NCBI GenBank assembly: GCA_009829735.1
Contig: CM020619.1
Span: forward strand, 28,918,063 to 28,982,062
DNA length: 64,000 nt
Source: Pyropia yezoensis
Taxonomy: Eukaryota > Rhodophyta > Bangiophyceae > Bangiales > Bangiaceae
Direction of reading: 5' to 3'
The notes beneath the pieces were generated by a model. The model did not search any database and was not told where the DNA came from. It saw only the letters and a list, made by a program, of their open reading frames with translations. Below, piece after piece: positions 31,007 to 39,658 of the stretch (its first letter is position 1; each line of letters opens with the position of its first letter). The position numbers and the translations under genes are program-made.

Positions 31007-31148
31007 TTGGAGGCAAGGAGGGTGAGGGTCTTGGGAGAAGCGAGGAGGGAAGAGGCGGAGAGAAGGGTTGCCCGAGCGGGTGCTTGTTTTCCTTAATTGT
31101 TCCATGCTTGTATTGCGTGTTCTCCTTGATATACCCGTTCCCTCCTTC

Positions 31149-34100
31149 TCAATCCTCTTGTTCCGCATCCGTTGCGGATGAACTCGGCTCGTCCCGAGGG
31201 TCTTGTTTGGCCCCATCCTCTTGGTCCTCCTCCGAGTCCGACTCCAGAATCTTGCCGGCTCTGGCCACTGGAGTGCCCTCTATCCCGTTCCGTCGCGTGT
31301 AGGCACAGACATCCGCGATGGGTAGCCGGTTTGAGGGTTCCCAGGTATCATCTGCCGGGTTAAAACCGAACCAGCGTACTCGCAGGTACAGGCGTCCGTC
31401 TCTCCAGGCATGGTCCACAAACTTGACGTAGACATATTCCCGACCTTCTTCTTGGGATAGCCAGGGTACTGCGGCCCGCTTGCGCCGGGTCAAGTCCCGT
31501 TGGCTTGGCGGTGGAGCTCGGGTGACATGGTCGCTGCTCACGCGGTACGGGGAGCCATCCACGTCTAGTAGAAAGGTCCAACCGTCCGTATTCAGGATCT
31601 CATAAGGTCGATCCGTCTTCGAGTCCAGCTTCCCCCGGGTCTTGCTATGGTTGTCCACAAAAACCCAGTCGCCACCACCCAGTTCCTTGTTCTTTTCCCG
31701 AACGCCCTTGTCATAGCCCCGCTTGTATCGCTCGTGGGTCTTCGAGATTGACTCCTTGACTCTTGGGAGCAGGAGTTCCAGTTGTTCCAGGAACTCATCC
31801 TTTGCCTTGGGACCCGACTTTAGTGCAGGCTGGAGACCGTCTGGTATTCTTTCCAGGGAGAAGTTGGTCAGCCGCCTTGGGGTGACAAAGTCGAGTGGAG
31901 CGACTCCCGTTGTCCGGTGAACTCGGGAGTTGTAGGCTAGAGTGAGGACAGCCAGGAGCTCGTCCCAGTCTTCTTGGTGCTCCTCCACGTAGTGCCGTAG
32001 CATGTCTACTAGGGTCCGGTTGAATCGTTCCACCTGGCCGTTCGTTTGAGGGTGGTACGTCGTAGTGTACAGGTTCTTGATGCCCATCAGGTCACAGACT
32101 CCTTGGAAGAACAGGGATGCAAACTGGGGACCGTTGTCGGTTAAGACGGAGTCTGGAGGGCCGTAGGCAGCTATCCAGTACTCGCAGAAGGCTGACGTGA
32201 CATCCAGAGCCGTGATGGTCCTCAGCGGGATTGCTCGAGTGAACTTGGAGAACCGGTCACATATGATGAGCAGGTATATGTTGCCACTGGATGTTTCAGG
32301 TAGGGGCCCCAGGATGTCCATGCTTAAGCTTGCAAAGGGCTCCGCCGCAGGGAATAGGCGTAGCTTAGAAGTCTTCTTCCTCTGGGACAACCGGTTCCTT
32401 GCACACGAAACACAAGCCTCCAGGCACTTATGGACGTCACTGGCCATGGTTTCCCAGTAATAGTGTCGTCTCATGGAAGCATCCATCCGATTGATACCAG
32501 GATGTCCGGCCTGGGGAGACGAGTGGTCCAGGCGTAGGATGTCAGCTCGTAGGCCCCGGGGTACGTAGACTTGAGTGGCCCCATCGAAGGGTGACACCCG
32601 TACTAGGAGTCCGTCCGTAGACTCGGAGAAACGACTGTTCCGGTTCAGGTCCATTTGGTGGCGAAGCTCCAAGCATTGAGGATCCGTCAGTTGTGCCTCC
32701 AGCATCCGGTGAATGGTCACCGGTTGATGAGCTTCAGGTGTCTCATACAGGGGAGCGTGCCAGCCACGTCCGACATTCGGGAGGATGAAGCAAGGTATTT
32801 CCTCCGGGATAGGACCGGTATCGGCTGCAGGAGTCTCCAGCCGGGACATGGTGTCGGCGCAGTGGTGCTCCCTCCCTGCTCTGGTGCACACCTTGTACTT
32901 GAACTCCGAAAGGCGTAGGCGCCATCGGGCGACCCTTCCTTGACTGCTGTCCATACATAGCAGCCACCTTAGGCTGGCGTGGTCCGTCCGGATGAGGAAC
33001 TCTTGTCCTTCAAGATATGGCCGTAACAGGAAGCAAGCCCAGACGACTGCCAAGCACTCGCGCTCGGTCGTGGAATAGTTCTTCTCAGCTGGAGTCAAGA
33101 CGCGACTGTAGTAGCCTATCGGGAGAAAGTGCCCATCAGGTTGCTGCTGGAGTAGTGAGCACCCCACCTGGACGCCACAGGCATCAGTCTCCAGAACAAA
33201 CTGGCCCTCCCGCTTGGGTAACGCCAGTACTGGAGTGGTGGTCAGGCGCTTCTTGAGCTCTTCGAAGGGCGCGGTCTGCTTCTCGTCGAACACCGGGAGT
33301 TGTGCGGGAAGCTTCTTGCTGGTCAGCTTGGTCAGTGGCCGGGCAATCAGAGCATAGTCCCGTACAAACCGGCGATAGACGTTGCACATACCCAGGAAGC
33401 TCTTGAGTTCCGTCTGGGTTTTGGGTTGCCGTGCATGCCGGAGGGCCTTGATGTTCTTCTCATTGACTCGGAGCTCCCCCGGACTCAGCACATGCCCCAG
33501 ATACTTCACCTCAGTCTCAAACAGGTGGCACTTCTCGGCCTTGAGGGTAACTCCAGCCCTGGACAGGAGGGCCAGGACCTCCCGAAGGTGCTCCAGGTGT
33601 TCCGCTGGGGTCTTGGAGAAAACGATAATGTCATCCAGGTAGACCAAACATGTTCTCCACCTTAGCCCGGACAGGATGATGTCGATGGCTCTTTGGAAGG
33701 TCGCCGGAGCATTGGTGAGACCAAAAGGAAGACGCTTGCACCGGAATAGTCCCAGGTGGCACGTGAAGGTGGTCTTGTCCTTGTCCTCGTCAGCCAGAGG
33801 GATCTGCCAGTAACCGGCATTACAATCCAGCGTCGAGAAGAGGGTGGCATCACCAAGAAAGTCGAGGCAATCATCCATCCGGGGTATCGGGTATACGTCC
33901 TTGACTGTCATCTCGTTCAGGCGCCGGTAGTCAACGCAGAAACGGAAGTGACCGCCGGTTTTCGGGACGACTACCACCGGGAAAGCCCACTCGCCATCAG
34001 ACGGCTCGATAACATCCATCTTGAGCATCTTGTTAACCTGCTTCTCAATCTCATCCCGGCGATGAGGTCCAGCCCGATATGGTTGCATGTGCACTGGTTT

Positions 34101-34643
34101 AGCTTCCGGCTTGAGTTGAATCCGGTGTAGAGTGGCGTCCATCTTGCCCAGCTCTCCCGACCACAGGTGCCGATATTCCTGGAGAAGCATCTCCAGCGCC
34201 TCCTTCAAGTCGGGAGGGACATTTTCTTGCTTGACCTTCGGCATCCCGGGTGGTGCTTGTTCGGGTTTCGGAGTAGCGCTGCCAGCCTGCTCTTGCTTCA
34301 AAGGTACGTCTAAGGCCGTCAAGTTGGATGCCAGTTCTTGTTGCAGGTTCAGGAGGTCTTCCTTGCTCATAGCACAGGCGGATCCCCGGTAAGGCTCTGC
34401 TGTACCAACTCGGGTGCCCTTGGCGAGGGTTATTGGCTTCCGGCTCACGTTGACGATTAGCACCGAGAACGGGGTGTGCCTTTCTACCTTCTTGTGATGT
34501 CCGTGGGCCAAGTATAACCGGTGTTTCGCCAGAAATTCCTTACGTCCGTAGATCAGGCATTGACCTGCAATCCGGGTCGTTACTTGAACCCTGGTTTCCG
34601 AGCGAGGAGGTAGGAGCACCGGTTTGAAGAGAGTCAAGGTAGA
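31149..34643 (-). pseudogene. pol: F2 Pol (right copy), 5'-truncated
   Basis: About 1165 codons matching F2-left Pol from the linker after protease to the chromodomain and acidic tail. RT YLDD, RNase H, integrase DDE motifs and chromodomain are all in frame. The protease is absent because the F1 LTR replaces everything upstream at 34643. Without Gag, protease and a start, it cannot serve as an autonomous Pol. Confidence 0.85.
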
Positions 34644-35110
34644 TGTGGCAAAAACCACTAGCACACACGGCACCCAAGTTGGGGCGGTGTGCTAGGGCTG
34701 CCTCCCGTGTCGGGGGAACCGGAAGAAGTGCAAGTCGCACACACTCTGTCCCTGTTGTGGGGCAAACCCCCCACGGACAAACAAGAGGATGGTGTGTGGT
34801 CCAACAGTTTCTTGGTCGGGACGGGGACGCAGGGCCAAGCCCCGCTGTCCCTCCCCTTATCCCCCCCGGGTCCACTCAGAATCTCGCCTCTCAGAATCTC
34901 CCACCCCAGCACCTGCCCACCGGGCCACACGAAAATTCAAGACGATAAATGCAGAAAACCCTCAAATCCAAGTTGGATTTACTACTAAGCTAACTATCCC
35001 AAACTTAGGGAATATGGACCCAAATGCAGGGGGAGGAACGGATCAGGCTAGTGGCCTGCCGCCCCTTGCATGGCACGTGTTGCCCCCCTACCTGGGGGTC
35101 AATACTGCCA
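34644..35110 (-). repeat. F1-D 3' LTR (467 bp)
   Basis: On + it runs TGTGGCAA to ACTGCCA; in element sense TGGCAG...GCCACA. It contains a 17-bp perfect palindrome at 34964-34980 centred on CAAGTTG. Confidence 0.9.
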
Positions 35111-35127
35111 CACTCCCCTCTCCTCAG
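35111..35127 (-). other. Polypurine tract of F1-D
   Basis: In element sense CTGAGGAGAGGGGAGTG directly precedes the LTR start TGGCAG. The same tract is at 46825-46841 in copy E. Confidence 0.8.
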
Positions 35128-35231
35128 TTCCGACCGACCCGGTCGGCCCTGTGAGGGGGTGCGTAAACGCACGTCTCGGCGTTGGGGGCGCGACTTGCAG
35201 TCCCCCATCGAGTACGTAACACGGATGTGGA

Positions 35232-35250
35232 GGCGGTCACGTTGACCGCC
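35232..35250. repeat. Perfect palindrome in the leader of the F1 antisense ORF
   Basis: GGCGGTCA-CGT-TGACCGCC, 8-bp arms, about 200 bases upstream of the antisense ATG. It is present in copies B and E too. It may be a dimer binding site or a hairpin. Confidence 0.6.
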
Positions 35251-35450
35251 CCTCTCCTCAAGCTTGCCCACTCGGCAGCTTGCTCTCCTCAGTTCACACT
35301 TCACCATCACCACCACCTTTCCTTCACCTTCCACTGGGCCGCCCCACGCTGCGGAGGCCACCCGTATACCCACGATCCGAGTCCCCCTCAACTCGAGGCG
35401 GGTCTCGTGCTGCGATAGCCAGAGCGTCTCTCCCCAACTTGGGGAGAGCC

Positions 35451-37394
35451 ATGGCGACTCCGGGAGTGGAGACGGACTCTCTTGACGAGCGCATGGAGGA
35501 CACCTCCTACGGGGCAGCACCCGCCGGGACTTCCGGCGGGGGCTCCGCGATCGCTCCGGGGGACGGGACTCCCGCGTCACCCGGCTTTGGGTTGACGGCG
35601 GGGTCTCCCCCGGAGGCGGGACAAGTTGTCCCGCGTGAGGCCTTGGGGCGGTGGTTTTACCCCGCTTGGCCTCTCTATGAGGAGGGGCTGACTGTTCTTC
35701 GCTGTGGCCGACTTGGCGCAGCGATGGGCCGGGTATGGGACCGCCTACGGGAGAAGTATCCCCGTAGGGTCGGGTTCCCTGCCGGCTTCAGGACGGACCA
35801 GTTTGCCTTCCTGGACGATGAGGAGGTTGAGGACGTTCAGCGTGCCAAGGCCATGGTGGACCGCGGGGGAACTATCCCGGGTCCCGGCGACTTGCCGACC
35901 TTCACGTGGGACGCTGTGGCAACTCGCCCACCGTACCTCCACGAGGCCGACCCGCACACTCATCACTTTGATGTGCGGATGGAGAAAGACTTCCGGCGAG
36001 GTCCCTACTTGGTGACCTCGGCTCAACTTGAGTTTCCTCAACAGTCTGCTGCCAGTAAGGATCAGTACTATCCGAAGAAGCCCGAGTGGTGGCCTCAAGT
36101 TGAGGTCCCCTACGGGTTCCCGGCGTTGCTGCCACGGTTGCTTGACCACTTCGGCTCCGTCATGTTGACGGCTGCCCCTGATCACCTGGTGTGGGCCATG
36201 TTGGCCACCCAGTGGCTCCTCGAGGTCATGTCGACCTGGGTGTCCTGTGTTCAGCGGCGAGGGATGCTCTGGCATCTCCCCCTCCGGCTCCTCCAAGGTT
36301 TGGAACAGCTCACCCCTCAGCTAGTTGCTGAGGGGTGCTCATCAGGACAACTCACTCTACTTGAGGAGATGCTCCGGCTCCATAAGTTTATCGAGTGGGA
36401 GAGCATTGAGCACAAGTTGCGCCGCCCCACTCGTGGGCCCAAGGACGATGGCGCACTTCGCCAGTTCGTGTGGGTCGCTCGTGAACTTCACGACGGCCGT
36501 GTGGTCCTACGAGAGGGGTTGGGCATCGGGGACTACCCGTATGCCCCGGGGGTGGATCGCCACACTGCGCCACCCCCGGACAAGCCCATAGTTATGGCCG
36601 TGCCGTCCTATGATGACCATATGACTCAACCCACTGCGGGGGCCCCAAGTCGGGGTCGCAGTTACACCCGGGTACCGCCACCTCGGCGGGCCCCTCCGCT
36701 TCCTCCTGTTCCTTTCCAACCTCACGGGAACATCCCGATCAGCGTGGCCGTGGAGTCTTCCACCCCGGTGTCCCCCAACTTGGGGGCCACCCTCCTGACG
36801 GTATACCCCAAGTTGGTGTTGCCGCCCACGCCTCTAACCTCAGAGATGATGATCACCACGTTGGTGCGCACCATTTCCTGGTTGGCCGCGTCGACCGCAA
36901 CCCTACAGAGTTCCGAGACTCCTCAACTTGAGGAGCGCGTTCGTACTGCAGTGGCGACCGCGAGTTGCGAGTCGGTGGCGGAGTTTATGACAGCCGAGTT
37001 GGCTCGCATTGGGGCTATTATGCCCCAGCCAGCCCCACTTGGGCGTGGCAAACGTCGCGCGAGCCGGGCATACTCGCCTCCTCGCCGTCGTCGCCGACAC
37101 TCGCGGCGCTCTCCTTCCGTATCGGAAGACGAGTTGTCTTACTCCGTTTCGGAGTCCTCTACCCCGTCGGAGACGGAGTCTGTCCAGCGTCTGCGTCGCA
37201 AACTTGCGCGCAAGACCAGGCGGAAGAGTGGCCACGGTCGGCGCCACTTGTGCGACCGTGAGGGGCGCGACGGTTCCGACTTGGAGCCGCCGCCCCCTCC
37301 AACAAGTGGAGACCGTTATCGGCGTGGGTCTCGCCGCTCGCCTCCACGTGAGGGCGAGGGCCGTGGAGTGGGAGAGTCTAGCATGCGTGCCTAG
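35451..37394 (+). CDS. F1 antisense ORF (copy D), 647 aa
   Basis: Intact and almost identical to copies B and E, although this element has lost most of gag and pol. The ATG at 35451 is preceded by a perfect palindrome (35428-35448) and lies 341 bases inside the LTR. Domain order is as in copy B: Gly/Pro-rich N-terminus, WHLP-containing core, Pro-rich linker, helical segment and Arg/Ser-rich tail. The tail region of the gene (37114-37176) contains four hairpins in a row. Confidence 0.85.
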   Translation: MATPGVETDSLDERMEDTSYGAAPAGTSGGGSAIAPGDGTPASPGFGLTAGSPPEAGQVVPREALGRWFYPAWPLYEEGLTVLRCGRLGAAMGRVWDRLREKYPRRVGFPAGFRTDQFAFLDDEEVEDVQRAKAMVDRGGTIPGPGDLPTFTWDAVATRPPYLHEADPHTHHFDVRMEKDFRRGPYLVTSAQLEFPQQSAASKDQYYPKKPEWWPQVEVPYGFPALLPRLLDHFGSVMLTAAPDHLVWAMLATQWLLEVMSTWVSCVQRRGMLWHLPLRLLQGLEQLTPQLVAEGCSSGQLTLLEEMLRLHKFIEWESIEHKLRRPTRGPKDDGALRQFVWVARELHDGRVVLREGLGIGDYPYAPGVDRHTAPPPDKPIVMAVPSYDDHMTQPTAGAPSRGRSYTRVPPPRRAPPLPPVPFQPHGNIPISVAVESSTPVSPNLGATLLTVYPKLVLPPTPLTSEMMITTLVRTISWLAASTATLQSSETPQLEERVRTAVATASCESVAEFMTAELARIGAIMPQPAPLGRGKRRASRAYSPPRRRRRHSRRSPSVSEDELSYSVSESSTPSETESVQRLRRKLARKTRRKSGHGRRHLCDREGRDGSDLEPPPPPTSGDRYRRGSRRSPPREGEGRGVGESSMRA

Positions 37395-37505
37395 TTGGTA
37401 GCTGCCTTTGTTGTGAGAGTGTGAGGGTTAGGGCTGTAGTTAAAAGCCACTCTGCGTACCACTTCGACTTGAAGCACTCTCTTGGCACTGTTGCTCGGCC
37501 TTCCC

Positions 37506-38501
37506 TCACGTTGAGGGAGGGCTGTTAGGGTCTATCTCATTCCGGGCACAGTACGCCCGGACCTTCTCAGCGGGAAGGTCCTCCACATACTCCCACGTAT
37601 CATCCTTGGCTTTGTAGCCAAACCAACGCACCCTCAACATGAGGCGGTTAGTATCCTCATCCCATCCGTGGTCGATGAACTTATCGAACACGTACTCCTG
37701 CGGGCCCTGTTTGGCCGCAGGCAGTGAGGGGAGGCGCCACGCTTCCAAAGCACGCGCCCAAGCTGGGTCGCCTGCAGGCGGTGGTGCAACTTTGAACACG
37801 TCCTGTCCGTTCACTGTGCGGACCCCATCGTCACTTTCGATGGTGAAGCGCCGCCCATCAGTACGAAGGACCTGGTACGGTCCCTTCGTCTGGAATACCA
37901 GCTTACCCCCAGTTGGGGTGTGCGAGTGTACCAGCACCCAGTCACCCTGCTCGGGGACATGTTTAGCATTGCGCACCTTTTTGTCAAAGGTACGCTTGTA
38001 GCGCTTTTGTGCTTTGTCCATCTCAGCCCTGACTTTAGGGATGAGGTTTTCAAGCCTAGCGGCGAACTCCGCCTTACTCTCAGTAGGAGTAGGCGTACTG
38101 CCAGCATCCTCCCTAGTTGGGAGCGACCGCCGCACGGCAATAGACCGCACGCGACGGGGGGTCACAAAAGCGAGGGGTACTTCCCCGGTAGATGAGTGAA
38201 CCTGCGAATTGTAGGCAGTGGTAAGAATAGAAATGTACTGGTCCCACGTTTTCACATGCTCACTCACATAGTGGCGCAGCTGCCTAACAATAGTTTTGTT
38301 GAAGCGCTCCTTGACGAGGGCCCTTGAACGGGGCCCTCCCCTATACGGTTGTTGGCGTATAGGGGGTGCACCGGGTTTCAACTCGATCCGGTGTTGGGTG
38401 GCTCTCATGAGTCCCAATTGACCATCCCACAACTTGTGATATTGGTCCAAGAGGCGTTCAACTTGAACCCTCAACCTGGTTGGAACACCCTCCATGTTCA
38501 C
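37506..38501 (-). pseudogene. F1-D Pol remnant joined by in-frame deletion
   Basis: An open 331-codon frame joins the region just before RT (LKPGAPPIRQQPYRGGP) to the integrase C-terminus (RFNKTIVRQLRHYVSEH) and chromodomain. Compared with copy B, 2013 bp are missing between two GGAGC pentamers (23000-23004 and 25013-25017), exactly 671 codons, so the frame is kept. RT catalytic core, RNase H and the integrase active site are gone. Similarity to F1 pol extends leftward in the protein to about 38640, then stops. It cannot encode enzymes, but a small protein carrying the chromodomain is possible. Confidence 0.85.
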
Positions 38502-38640
38502 ATGGGGACGAGGAGAGGCGGCCGACTTGGCTTGGTGCTTCTCCTTTCCGGACCTCGGGTCGCTACTCGCGCCCGCGTTGAGGGTGGCCGCTACTACCGG
38601 TCCCTCATGTTGGTCGATATAGCCGAACTTGGCTCCCGAT

Positions 38641-38883
38641 CAAAGATACTTTCTTTGAGGGTGGCGGGGGTAGCAACTTGCTACGACCCCTGTCACAGGC
38701 TCGAGCCCATCACCGACGAGTGAAGGTCCGCCGTCCTCCACCCGCCTAGTTGGCGACGGCTCTATGCCGAAGTTGAATCCAACCCGAGTGGATCTCGCGG
38801 GGACAGTCCTCTCACCTTGGGACGTTCCCTTTGAGTGTACCACCCGGTGGCCGAAGTGCGAACCACCGGTCCGAGGAAGACCC
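38641..38883 (-). other. F1-D internal segment of unclear origin
   Basis: Between the pol remnant and the gag start this sequence does not obviously match copies B or E. A short frame (38843-38640) has no recognised motif. It may be diverged gag/protease sequence. Confidence 0.35.
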
Positions 38884-39072
38884 TCAGGGTGAACACCCGA
38901 CTGGGTCGGGGTGGCATACCGCCCGCACCGATACCCACGGCCCTGCTGCCTGGAGTGCCTCTAGCACCTCCGCGACCCCACGTACACCCTGTGTCTGGCC
39001 AGTATTCAAAGGCGCCGGGGTAAAGTCGTCACCGGAGAGTTTCCCGAACGTCGGGAGGTCCGATCCAGCCAT
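38884..39072 (-). pseudogene. F1-D Gag N-terminal remnant, 62 aa
   Basis: ATG at 39072 (MAGSDLPTFGK), about 100 bases after the primer binding site, is where a Gag should start. It ends at a stop after 62 codons. It gives the only view of an F1 Gag N-terminus, because copies B and E are cut before it. Confidence 0.5.
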
Positions 39073-39139
39073 GTTGGCTAACGATCCACACGACTCAGTC
39101 CAAGACCACCGTTTTTCTGAGACAGAGGGCCCCCTACAC

Positions 39140-39169
39140 CCGGGTGCACCCGGAGGTAAAGTTTACCTC
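39140..39169. repeat. Two adjoining palindromes in the F1-D leader
   Basis: CCGGGTGCACCCGG (39140-39153) and GAGGTAAA-G-TTTACCTC (39153-39169) lie just downstream of the primer binding site in element sense, a place used by many retroelements for RNA structure. Role inferred. Confidence 0.5.
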
Positions 39170-39170
39170 T

Positions 39171-39189
39171 GTCCCCTGCTGCTCCACCA
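39171..39189 (-). other. Primer binding site of F1-D
   Basis: In element sense TGGTGGAGCAGCAGGGGAC, 2 nt after the 5' LTR, identical to the F3 site at 3996-4014. Confidence 0.8.
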
Positions 39190-39191
39190 AA

Positions 39192-39658
39192 TGTGGCAAA
39201 AACCACAAGCACACACGGCACCCAAGTTGGGGCGGTGTGCTAGGGCTGCCTCCCGTGTCGGGGGAACCGGAAGAAGTGCAAGTCGCACACACTCTGTCCC
39301 TGTTGTGGGGCAAACCCCCCACGGACAAACAAGAGGATGGTGTGTGGTCCAACAGTTTCTTGGTCGGGACGGGGACGCAGGGCCAAGCCCCGCTGTCCCT
39401 CCCCTTATCCCCCCAGGGTCCACTCAGAATCTCGCCACTCAGAATCTCCCACCCCAGCACCTGCCCACCGGGCCACACGAAAATTCAAGACGATAAATGC
39501 AGAAAACCCTCAAATCCAAGTTGGATTTACTACTAAGCTAACTATCCCAAACTTAGGGAATATGGACCCAAATGCAGGGGGAGGAACGGATCAGGCTAGT
39601 GGCCTGCCGCCCCTTGCATGGCACGTGTTGCCCCCCTACCTGGGGGTCAATACTGCCA
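39192..39658 (-). repeat. F1-D 5' LTR (467 bp)
   Basis: Same length and ends as the LTRs at 34644 and 46358. Its outer edge interrupts the gene at 39659-40980. Confidence 0.9.

Larger units (their letters stand above)
28134..34643 (-). mobile_element. F2 right copy, inverted and 5'-truncated
   Basis: Minus-strand F2 element: 3' LTR, antisense ORF on +, and pol on -. It ends within pol (between protease and RT) where the F1 copy D LTR begins, so gag, protease and 5' LTR are missing. With the left copy it makes a large inverted repeat around F1 copy B. Confidence 0.85.
34644..39658 (-). mobile_element. F1 copy D: two-LTR, internally deleted, non-autonomous element
   Basis: A 5015-bp element with both LTRs in the same orientation, primer binding site, polypurine tract, a remnant of gag, a pol collapsed by an in-frame deletion, and an intact antisense ORF. 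The LTRs differ at only about three positions by eye, which implies recent insertion. Flanks (GTAGA left, CTGTG right) do not form a target-site duplication. Confidence 0.85.

Noticed and set aside
34644..39658. Target-site duplication around F1-D
   Set aside because: GTAGA occurs in the left flank and a few bases into the right flank, but not directly at the LTR border, so it is not counted.
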